The translations under genes and the position numbers were made by a program. Below the pieces are notes generated by a model, which worked only from the letters and a program-made list of their open reading frames with translations, was not told the DNA's origin and did no database searches. From an uncultured Duganella sp. (lineage in GTDB: Bacteria; Pseudomonadota; Gammaproteobacteria; Burkholderiales; Burkholderiaceae), in assembly GCA_946482635.1 (NCBI GenBank), contig CAMLSG010000300.1, positions 1 to 5,079 on the forward strand: a DNA stretch of 5,079 nt, given 5' to 3'. Within the stretch, counting starts at the first letter, position 1. Each line of letters opens with the position of its first letter. Of this stretch, positions 1 to 5,079 are shown in pieces.

Positions 1-300
1 GTGGGGCGCCGCCCCGATGGTTCCAACCCCTTCGCGGAGCTTGAGCCGCGCATTTCCGCCAACCTCTCCAACCAGTTCGAATGGCCGCTGTTCTTTTACG
101 CAGCATGCCTGCTGCTGATTGCGCAGCATGCGTTCGATGCTCGCCAGCTTGTGCTGGCGTGGATCTTCGTCGCGGGCCGTGTCGTGCATTCCGGCGTGCA
201 GGTCTTCACCAGGAATATCAGGCTGCGCGGCCTTGTCTTCACGATCAATTTCGTCGCGGTGCTGGGCATGTGGGTCTGCCTGGCTCTATCGACATGGTAA
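1..300 (+). CDS. MAPEG family membrane protein, 3' part (5' end outside window)
   Basis: The reading frame is open from the first base and stops with TAA at 298-300, giving about 99 residues. The GTG at base 1 is probably an internal valine codon, because the family is usually about 130-140 residues and an N-terminal helix is missing. MAPEG proteins are small integral membrane proteins; some members are glutathione-dependent transferases or peroxidases, but most bacterial ones are uncharacterised. What is seen: an Arg/Asn/Glu pattern (R17, N21 or N24, E27) just before a hydrophobic stretch at about 29-43, a second at 49-66 containing a GRVVHS motif (Arg and His typical of the family), and a third at 78-97. 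The polar loop TRNIRLRG sits between the last two. The next gene begins nine bases after the stop, so the two are probably co-transcribed. The family call is fairly sure; substrate and activity are not known. Confidence 0.8.
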   Translation: MGRRPDGSNPFAELEPRISANLSNQFEWPLFFYAACLLLIAQHAFDARQLVLAWIFVAGRVVHSGVQVFTRNIRLRGLVFTINFVAVLGMWVCLALSTW

Positions 301-309
301 AGTTGTGGG

Positions 310-1095
310 ATGTGCCAATTACTTGCGATGAACTGCAATGTCCCGACCGACATTGTGTTCAGTTTCACCGGCTTCGCCCTGCGCGGCGGGCAGACCGATA
401 CCCACCATGACGGCTGGGGCATCGCCTTTTTCGAAGGCGCCGGCGTGCGTCATTTCGTTGATCACCAGGCCGCGATCCATTCCCCGATTGCAGAACTGAT
501 CAAAAACTACCCGATCAAGTCGAAGAACGTGATCGCGCATATCCGCAAGGCCACGCAGGGCGAGGTCATGCTGGAGAACTGCCACCCCTTCGTGCGCGAG
601 CTGTGGGGCCGCTACTGGGTGTTTGCCCACAACGGCGACCTGAAGGAGTTCGCGCCAGTGCTGCATGGGCCGTTCCGCCCGGTCGGCACCACCGACAGCG
701 AGCGGGCGTTCTGCCTGATCCTGCAGGATCTGAGCGAGCGTTTTGGCGATACCTGTCCGCCGCTGCCCATCCTGCGCGCGCAAATCGAAAAGACCGTGCG
801 CAGCATCGCCGGCCACGGCACGTTCAACATGATGCTGTCCGACGGCCGTGCGCTGTTCGCGCATTGCTCGACCCATCTGCATTACATCGTGCGCCAGTAT
901 CCCTTCGACACAGTCAAGCTGTCGGACGAGGATGTGAGCGTGGACTTTTCCCAGGTCACGACACCGAACGACCGCGTTGCCGTGATCGTCACCCAGCCAT
1001 TAACTACTAATGAGCAATGGACTGCGTTCGCGCCGGGCGAGATGAAATGCTTTGTGGATGGCCTGCCGCAGAAACGGGACTTCGAGAAAATTTAA
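310..1095 (+). CDS. yafJ: YafJ-type class II glutamine amidotransferase
   Basis: A 261-residue protein very like E. coli YafJ (about 255 residues), a predicted cytoplasmic Ntn-type glutamine amidotransferase that would release ammonia from glutamine. Its acceptor substrate is not established. The start is fixed by chemistry: the ATG is followed directly by TGC, so Cys2 becomes the N-terminal nucleophile after Met removal. Other class II landmarks are DGWG at 34-37, AHIRKAT at 76-82 (Arg79 is the likely glutamine carboxylate contact), NCHPF at 90-94 and HNGD at 107-110 (the Asn-Gly pair expected to form the oxyanion hole). Length is normal for the family and there is no fused synthetase domain, so it is a stand-alone amidotransferase. 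The Shine-Dalgarno is weak (only a G-run touching the ATG), which suggests translational coupling to the MAPEG gene nine bases upstream. The last 100 bases hold an AT-rich patch with a TTA codon near 1001. The family is sure; the physiological role is unknown. Confidence 0.93.
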   Translation: MCQLLAMNCNVPTDIVFSFTGFALRGGQTDTHHDGWGIAFFEGAGVRHFVDHQAAIHSPIAELIKNYPIKSKNVIAHIRKATQGEVMLENCHPFVRELWGRYWVFAHNGDLKEFAPVLHGPFRPVGTTDSERAFCLILQDLSERFGDTCPPLPILRAQIEKTVRSIAGHGTFNMMLSDGRALFAHCSTHLHYIVRQYPFDTVKLSDEDVSVDFSQVTTPNDRVAVIVTQPLTTNEQWTAFAPGEMKCFVDGLPQKRDFEKI

Positions 1096-1107
1096 CAGAC
1101 ACCGGCA
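1096..1107 (+). repeat. 12-base direct repeat, copy 1, after the yafJ stop codon
   Basis: CAGACACCGGCA lies directly after the TAA of the amidotransferase gene. The same 12 bases occur at 4726-4737, one base after the permease stop codon. No strong hairpin or T-tract is attached to it. A repeat of this length is not very improbable by chance in 5 kb, so only the shared position after a stop codon makes it notable. Confidence 0.4.
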
Positions 1108-1115
1108 AGATTTGA

Positions 1116-1128
1116 TGCCAAAATGGCA
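1116..1128 (+). repeat. Small inverted repeat upstream of the EAL-HDOD gene
   Basis: TGCCA and TGGCA are perfect inverted arms of five bases around a three-base AAA loop. The repeat covers the upstream candidate start codon at 1123-1125 and lies 21 bases before the preferred start at 1150. It could be a weak hairpin in the leader or a half-site pair for a regulator, or it may be chance. It lacks a T-run, so it is not an intrinsic terminator. Confidence 0.3.
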
Positions 1129-1137
1129 GGACACGTC

Positions 1138-1141
1138 AGGA
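1138..1141 (+). promoter_or_regulatory. Shine-Dalgarno that decides the EAL-HDOD start
   Basis: AGGA sits eight bases before the ATG at 1150, which is good spacing. The in-frame ATG at 1123 has no comparable purine tract before it. This supports 1150 as the start and removes nine residues from the longest reading. Confidence 0.6.
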
Positions 1142-1149
1142 ATTTCCCT

Positions 1150-2433
1150 ATGATCGACCTTTCCAGCAACGATGCGGCCTCCCAGAGCCTGAAAGTTCGC
1201 GAATTTTATCTGGGCCGGCAGCCGATCTTGGACCGGAACCAGGCCTTGTTCGGTTACGAGTTGCTTTTTCGCAACGCTCCGGTTGGGCCTGCAAACATCA
1301 ATACTTCGGCCTTGTCCGCTACCGCTGCGGTCATTGCGCACGCCGCGCAACTGGGGCTGGAGCGCTCCATTGGCGACGCCATCGGCTTCGTCAACGTCGA
1401 TTCGGACGCTATCCTGAGCGATATCTTCGGCTTCCTGCCGCGCGAAAAGCTGGTGCTGGAAGTTAGCGCTGCCAATACACTGGCGCCCGAGGTGCTGTCG
1501 CGCATGTCGGAGCTGGTCAGCCACGGTTTCCGCTTCTCGCTGGATGACATCAATCCGGATTCGCCGCAACTGCCTGCGCTGATGCCGATGGTGGAATACG
1601 TCAAGCTGTCGATGCGCGACATGCCGCTGGACGGCTTGGTCAGGCTGGCGCCGCGCATCAAGCAGGATGGCAAGAAGCTGGTGGCGTGCAAGGTCGAGAA
1701 TCGCGACGAATTCAAGAATTGCCTGGACCTGGGCTGCGACTACTTCCAGGGCTACTACTTCGCCAAGCCGGTCATCATGAGCGGCAAGAAGCTGTCGCCG
1801 TCGCAAATGGCGGTGATGGAGCTGATGACCCTCGTGACCTCGGAGGCGGACAATGCCGAGATCGAACGCGCCATCAAGAAGGATGTGTCGCTGGCGCTGA
1901 ACCTGCTGCGCCTGGTGAATACGCCGGCGGTCGGCGCCCGCCAGCGCATCGATTCGCTGAGCCAGGCGGTGCATATCCTGGGCCGCCGCCAGTTGCAGCG
2001 CTGGCTGCAGATCATGCTGTACGCGGAGCCGGGCAAGCGCGGTCATTCGATGACGCCATTGCTGATGCTGGCCACCACGCGCGGCCGCCTGCTGGAACTG
2101 CTGGCCACCAAACTGCGCCCGGCGCACCGCCATGTGGCCGATATCGCCTTCACGGTCGGCATCATGTCGTTGATGGATACGCTATTTGGCATCCCGATGA
2201 AGGAAATCCTGGCTCAGATCCCGATGGGTGATGAGGTGGGCGAAGCGCTGGTGTTCCGCGGCGGCTTCTTCGGCGACCTGCTCAAGCTGGCCGAATGCAT
2301 CGAGCGCCTGGAGGATATGGATACCCGCATCTTGCCGGCACTGGCCGACCTGGCGATTTCGACCGAAGAACTGGTGGAACTGGAGATGTCGGCATTCGAA
2401 TGGAGTGACAACGTGGTGCGATACGCCCTGTAG
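1150..2433 (+). CDS. EAL-HDOD domain signalling protein (YuxH-like)
   Basis: A cytoplasmic 427-residue protein with an N-terminal EAL domain (about 19-207) and a C-terminal HDOD domain (about 220-400). EAL domains bind or hydrolyse cyclic di-GMP; HDOD is an HD-like helical output domain without the metal-binding His-Asp pair. The start at 1150 is chosen for its AGGA; an upstream ATG at 1123 would add nine residues. In the EAL part the motif reads YELLFRN (E37). The residues matching metal and catalytic ligands of active phosphodiesterases all seem present: N82, E104, D132-D133, K152, E183 and Q200 (in QGYYF). The loop after DD is INPDSPQ rather than the usual FGTGYSS type. In the HDOD part, the helix KKDVSLALNLLRLVNTP (243-259) and the stretch LSQAVHILGRRQLQRW (about 269-284) are diagnostic. 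There is no sensor or membrane segment. A terminator follows 16 bases after the stop. Family sure; whether it hydrolyses c-di-GMP or only binds it is open. Confidence 0.92.
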   Translation: MIDLSSNDAASQSLKVREFYLGRQPILDRNQALFGYELLFRNAPVGPANINTSALSATAAVIAHAAQLGLERSIGDAIGFVNVDSDAILSDIFGFLPREKLVLEVSAANTLAPEVLSRMSELVSHGFRFSLDDINPDSPQLPALMPMVEYVKLSMRDMPLDGLVRLAPRIKQDGKKLVACKVENRDEFKNCLDLGCDYFQGYYFAKPVIMSGKKLSPSQMAVMELMTLVTSEADNAEIERAIKKDVSLALNLLRLVNTPAVGARQRIDSLSQAVHILGRRQLQRWLQIMLYAEPGKRGHSMTPLLMLATTRGRLLELLATKLRPAHRHVADIAFTVGIMSLMDTLFGIPMKEILAQIPMGDEVGEALVFRGGFFGDLLKLAECIERLEDMDTRILPALADLAISTEELVELEMSAFEWSDNVVRYAL

Positions 2434-2449
2434 AGGTGTAAGCATCGAT

Positions 2450-2481
2450 AGCGGCGCCGCAGTAGCGGCGCCGTTTTTTTT
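2450..2481 (+). terminator. Intrinsic terminator after the EAL-HDOD gene
   Basis: Two identical, self-complementary arms CGGCGCCG (2452-2459 and 2466-2473) flank a six-base loop CAGTAG and are followed by eight T residues (2474-2481). The all-GC eight-pair stem can be lengthened by a G-U and an A-U pair using bases 2450-2451 and the first Ts. This is a textbook rho-independent terminator for transcripts coming from the EAL-HDOD gene. It ends only two bases before the ribosome binding site of the ABC ATPase gene, so it also lies in the leader of any transcript that begins upstream. Confidence 0.93.
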
Positions 2482-2483
2482 CC

Positions 2484-2488
2484 GGAGG
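2484..2488 (+). promoter_or_regulatory. Strong Shine-Dalgarno for the ABC ATPase (GTG start)
   Basis: GGAGG lies seven bases before the GTG at 2496. It supports this rare-type start, which also places the conserved LSKSYG motif at the normal distance from the N-terminus. It begins two bases after the terminator T-run. Confidence 0.85.
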
Positions 2489-2495
2489 ACGAAGA

Positions 2496-3434
2496 GTGTT
2501 AAGTGTCAGTGGGTTGAGCAAGTCTTATGGCGAGCGACGCGCGGTTGATGGCGTTTCGTTCCAGGTGCAGCGCGGACAGACCGTTGGCCTGCTTGGCCCA
2601 AACGGCGCAGGCAAGTCGACGACGGTCAGCATGATCTGTGGCTTGATCAAGCCCGATGCAGGCTCCGTCACCCTGGATGGCGAAACAGTGACGCAAGGCG
2701 CCAGCGCAGCCAAGCAGAGGTTGGGCCTGGTGCCGCAAGACCTGGCTTTGTATGAGGAGCTGCCGGCGATCGAAAACCTCAAGCTGTTTGGTGCGCTGTA
2801 CGGCTTGAAGGGCGCGGCGCTGAACAAGCGTGCAGAGGAAGTGCTGGCGCTGGTGGGCTTGTCGGATCGCGCCAAGGACAAGCCTTCCACCTTCTCAGGC
2901 GGCATGAAGCGTCGCCTGAATATTGCCGCGGCGCTGCTGCACGATCCGCAACTGCTGATTCTCGACGAGCCGACGGTGGGCGTCGACCCGCAAAGCCGCA
3001 ACGCCATCTTCGATACGCTGGAAGCGTTGAAGGCGCAGGGCCGCTCCCTGATTTACACCAGCCATTACATGGAAGAAGTAGAGCGGCTAGCGGACCATAT
3101 CGTGATCATCGACCACGGCAAGGTGCTGGCCGATGCGCCGCCGGCGGAACTGTATCGCCGCCTGCCGACGCAAGCCGCGCTGCAGGTGGAACTGGCGGAC
3201 ACCGATATCCTGCCTGCGGAATTGCTGGTCGCCTCGCTGGCCGGCTTGCCGGGCGTCGCCGGCGTGCGCCGCGATGGCGTCTCGCTGGACATCAGCCTGC
3301 ACGGCGCCTCCCATGCCGCACCGGTGCTGCGCTGGCTGGACGAACAGGGCCACACGCTGGCCCACTTCGCCACCGCCCGCACCAAGCTGGAAGACATCTT
3401 CCTTTCCCTGACCGGCCGCACCCTGCGCGACTAA
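2496..3434 (+). CDS. ABC-2 type exporter, ATP-binding protein
   Basis: A 312-residue cytoplasmic ATPase that should power the permease encoded next. The nucleotide-binding domain holds all expected motifs in order: an A-loop aromatic (Y11 in SKSYG), Walker A GPNGAGKST at 34-42, Q-loop Q81 in VPQD, signature FSGGMKRRL at 133-141, Walker B LLILDEP at 153-159 with catalytic E158, D-loop VGVDP at 161-165 and switch His190 in TSHYMEE. From about residue 229 a C-terminal extension ends in KLEDIFLSLTGRTLRD, as in the DrrA/CcmA-like exporter ATPases that carry a DUF4162-type tail. Start: GTG with a strong GGAGG. The permease ATG is nine bases after the stop, so the two form one unit. The substrate cannot be read from the sequence; drug or other small hydrophobic export is the usual role of the family. 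No motif is missing, so it should be active. Confidence 0.95.
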   Translation: MLSVSGLSKSYGERRAVDGVSFQVQRGQTVGLLGPNGAGKSTTVSMICGLIKPDAGSVTLDGETVTQGASAAKQRLGLVPQDLALYEELPAIENLKLFGALYGLKGAALNKRAEEVLALVGLSDRAKDKPSTFSGGMKRRLNIAAALLHDPQLLILDEPTVGVDPQSRNAIFDTLEALKAQGRSLIYTSHYMEEVERLADHIVIIDHGKVLADAPPAELYRRLPTQAALQVELADTDILPAELLVASLAGLPGVAGVRRDGVSLDISLHGASHAAPVLRWLDEQGHTLAHFATARTKLEDIFLSLTGRTLRD

Positions 3435-3437
3435 GGA
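3433..3437 (+). promoter_or_regulatory. Shine-Dalgarno of the permease overlapping the ATPase stop
   Basis: AAGGA shares its first two bases with the TAA stop of the ATPase gene and lies six bases before the permease ATG at 3444. A ribosome finishing the ATPase would cover this site, which suggests coupled translation and matched amounts of the two exporter subunits. Confidence 0.7.
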
Positions 3438-3443
3438 ATTCCG

Positions 3444-4724
3444 ATGACAGCAATTATTGCAATGATCCGCAAGGACCTGATCCTCTACCTGAATGACAAA
3501 CGCGCGCTGATGCTTAACCTGCTGATGCCAATTGTGCTGGCAGCCTTCTTTGGCTCGCTGTTCGGTGGCTCCGGCAGCGGCAACAACAGCAAGATCGAGA
3601 TCGGCCTGGTGCAGCAGGACAGCAGCGTGATTGGCCGCAAGGTTGGCGATTCGCTGAAGGCCGATGCCAACTTGTCGGTCAAGGAAATGAGCTTGCAGGA
3701 AGCGCAGGACAAAGTCCGCGCGGGCAAGCTGATGGTGGCCGTGGTGATCCCGGCCGGCTTCGGCGATGCGGCTGGCCAGTCGCTGTTCCAGTCCGGCAGC
3801 AAGCCGGAACTGCCCGTCTATTACGACCCTTCGCAATCGACCGTGCTGGCGATGGTGAAAGGCTTGCTGACGCAGCATGTTATGCAGGGCGTGACCGGCG
3901 AGGTAATGGGCGGCAGTGCGACGGGCGCCAAGTTCACCGATGACAGCCTGAAAAAGCTCGAAGCATCTCCCGCGAGCGAAGACAAGGAAGCGCTGGTTGG
4001 CTTGCTGGGCAGCCTGAAGAAATTCCAGGAGCGCGAAGCTGCCAAGCCGGCCAAGGAGTCGAGCGGCGGCGGCGGTCTCAGCGTGCCGTTCACCACCAAG
4101 GATGAAGCGCTTAGCTCGGGACCGAAGTACAACGGCTACGCACACGCGTTTGCAGGCATGGGCGTGCAGTTCATCCTGTTCATGGGGATCGACGTGGGCA
4201 TCGGCATCCTGCTGGCGCGCCGCATGGGCATCTGGAACCGCTTGCTGGCGGCGCCGATCACCATGTCGCAAGTGCTGCTGTCGCGCGCGCTGTCGGGCGC
4301 CATGATCGCGGCGGGGCTGATGGTGGCGATCTTCTTTGCTGCGATGCTGATGTTCAAAGTGGAGGTGACCAATGTGGTGGGCTTCGCGCTGGTCGTGGTG
4401 GCGTTTGCGCTGATGACCGCTTCCTTCGGCCTGCTGATTGCGGCGTTTGGCAAGACGCCGGAAGCGGCACGGGGGCTGGCGGTTTTCGCGACCTTGATCC
4501 TGGTGATGCTCGGCGGGGCCTGGGTGCCGACATTCGTATTCCCTACCTGGATGCAGCAACTGACCGTTGTGGTGCCGACACGCTGGGCTGTTGATGGGCT
4601 GGACGCCATGACCTGGCGCGGACTTGGGATGGATGTGGCGCTGCAGACGGCTGGCGTGCAGCTTGCGTTCGCAGTGGTGTTCGGGGCGCTGGCGATTTGG
4701 CGCTTCCGGGCACAAGCACGCTAA
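3444..4724 (+). CDS. ABC-2 type exporter, permease protein
   Basis: A 426-residue inner-membrane permease, the partner of the ATPase just upstream. Topology by eye: a short cytoplasmic N-terminus with the RKDLILYLNDKRAL amphipathic region (9-22), TM1 at about 23-41, a large extracytoplasmic domain (about 42-232), then five more membrane segments at about 236-257, 283-304, 311-335, 345-361 and 398-419. The Arg-Arg after TM2 and the MGIWNRLLAAPIT stretch (261-273) match the coupling region of ABC-2 permeases. The segment VVVPTRWAVDGLDAM (375-389) matches the conserved region before the last helix. Six helices with one large loop after TM1 is the usual plan of this family (COG0842-like), and the length is slightly above typical. 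The loop contains a charged, probably helical stretch (about 165-215) followed by a Ser/Gly run (about 216-223). The family is sure; the substrate is unknown. No terminator is seen after the stop, so read-through into the next gene is possible. Confidence 0.94.
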   Translation: MTAIIAMIRKDLILYLNDKRALMLNLLMPIVLAAFFGSLFGGSGSGNNSKIEIGLVQQDSSVIGRKVGDSLKADANLSVKEMSLQEAQDKVRAGKLMVAVVIPAGFGDAAGQSLFQSGSKPELPVYYDPSQSTVLAMVKGLLTQHVMQGVTGEVMGGSATGAKFTDDSLKKLEASPASEDKEALVGLLGSLKKFQEREAAKPAKESSGGGGLSVPFTTKDEALSSGPKYNGYAHAFAGMGVQFILFMGIDVGIGILLARRMGIWNRLLAAPITMSQVLLSRALSGAMIAAGLMVAIFFAAMLMFKVEVTNVVGFALVVVAFALMTASFGLLIAAFGKTPEAARGLAVFATLILVMLGGAWVPTFVFPTWMQQLTVVVPTRWAVDGLDAMTWRGLGMDVALQTAGVQLAFAVVFGALAIWRFRAQAR

Positions 4725-4725
4725 T

Positions 4726-4737
4726 CAGACACCGGCA
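4726..4737 (+). repeat. 12-base direct repeat, copy 2, after the permease stop codon
   Basis: CAGACACCGGCA begins one base after the permease TAA and fills most of the gap before the next gene. It matches 1096-1107 exactly. No function can be assigned from the sequence. Confidence 0.4.
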
Positions 4738-4745
4738 TTGGGAAT

Positions 4746-5079
4746 ATGAAAAGAATGAAACGATTGAAGATTTTCTTTGCAGTCTCATTCGCAGCCTGCG
4801 GCTATATGAATGTTCAAGCCGCACCTTTGCCTGAGGTTGAGCGTTCAAGAATCGAATACAGGTCGCCAGCAGAAGCCTTGACGGCTTTGCGTTTAAAGCC
4901 AGGTGTTGAAATGAGTATCCAAGGTGGCTGGACCATTGCTTATGAACCAGCGTCGCATGTGATCTGGTCCTTTGCCCCGGAAAAGCATCCATCATATCCG
5001 TCAATGGTTAGACGAGAGATCGTTGCGGAGGACGGCACTGTCTTCGTGAAAATGGATGTGAAGTGCAGGGCAAGCAAGG
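4746..5079 (+). CDS. Small exported protein of unknown function, 5' part (3' end outside window)
   Basis: An open frame of 111 codons with no stop before the window edge. It starts 21 bases after the permease stop. The N-terminus is a classical Sec signal: basic MKRMKRLK, a hydrophobic core at about 9-20, and a likely signal peptidase I site after VQA (23-25). A cysteine at 18 follows Phe-Ala-Ala, a poor lipobox, so a lipoprotein is less likely. The mature part has PAEALTALRLKPGVEMS (41-57), GGWTIAYEP (60-68), a WSFAPEKHPSYP stretch (74-85) and Cys107. I recall similar short secreted hypothetical proteins in other proteobacteria, but no function for them. Two starts are possible: the ATG at 4746 (GGGA only two bases away) and the ATG at 4755 (GGGA eleven bases away). 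GC is about 49% and codons such as TTA, TTG and AGA appear, unlike the GC-rich neighbours. That it is a real exported protein is likely; its role is unknown. Confidence 0.75.
   Translation, partial: MKRMKRLKIFFAVSFAACGYMNVQAAPLPEVERSRIEYRSPAEALTALRLKPGVEMSIQGGWTIAYEPASHVIWSFAPEKHPSYPSMVRREIVAEDGTVFVKMDVKCRASK

Noticed and set aside
977..1006. Possible promoter (TTGCCG then TAACTA) for the EAL-HDOD gene
   Set aside because: The -10 match is weak and the spacer is about 18 bases; it is no better than chance in an AT-rich patch.
1000..2133. Open frame of 377 codons on the - strand opposite the EAL-HDOD gene
   Set aside because: Composition (many Gln, Arg, His, Ala) is that of a shadow frame, and the + strand carries clear EAL and HDOD motifs.
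2405..2436. Possible promoter (GTGACA then TAGAGG) before the exporter terminator
   Set aside because: The spacing is 20 bases and the -10 is poor, so it does not support a sigma-70 promoter call.
3435..3442. Palindrome GGAATTCC between the ATPase stop and the permease start
   Set aside because: Eight-base palindrome with no loop; explained by the Shine-Dalgarno AAGGA and chance.
3087..4715. Long open frame of 542 codons on the - strand opposite the permease
   Set aside because: It is antisense to two convincing + strand genes, is rich in His, Gln and Arg as expected from a GC-rich shadow frame, and shows no domain pattern.
4883..4900. Inverted repeat GGCTTT / AAAGCC with a six-base loop
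   Set aside because: It lies inside the coding part of the right-edge gene, has a short stem and no T-run; likely chance.

Overview
This window looks like a chromosomal segment of a GC-rich betaproteobacterium. GC is roughly 60% or more through most of it, by eye. The proteins resemble those of Burkholderiales, perhaps Oxalobacteraceae such as Massilia, Duganella or Janthinobacterium. That placement is inferred from protein style and composition, not from any search. All genes read on the + strand, and no RNA gene, IS element, CRISPR array, attachment site or origin was seen.

Layout: (1) the 3' end of a MAPEG-family membrane protein gene enters from the left edge (1-300). (2) Nine bases later comes a complete YafJ-type class II glutamine amidotransferase (310-1095), probably in the same operon. 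(3) Next is an EAL-HDOD protein of the YuxH type (best start 1150, end 2433), a likely c-di-GMP-linked signalling protein. It is followed 16 bases later by a strong intrinsic terminator (2450-2481). (4) Then comes a two-gene ABC exporter: an ATPase (2496-3434, GTG start) and an ABC-2 permease (3444-4724), nine bases apart and surely translated as a pair. (5) A small exported protein of unknown function starts at 4746 and runs off the right edge. It is clearly lower in GC than its neighbours.

How the genes work together: the ATPase and permease form one exporter, probably for a drug-like or other small hydrophobic substrate, which the sequence does not identify. The MAPEG protein, the amidotransferase and the EAL-HDOD protein have no obvious shared pathway. 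The most notable regulatory feature is that the terminator ends two bases before the Shine-Dalgarno of the ATPase gene. No promoter can fit between them, so the exporter must be expressed through or around that hairpin.

I found no clear sign of a wholly new system. The best leads are the terminator/RBS arrangement, an EAL domain that keeps its catalytic residues despite a divergent loop, and the low-GC secreted protein at the right edge.
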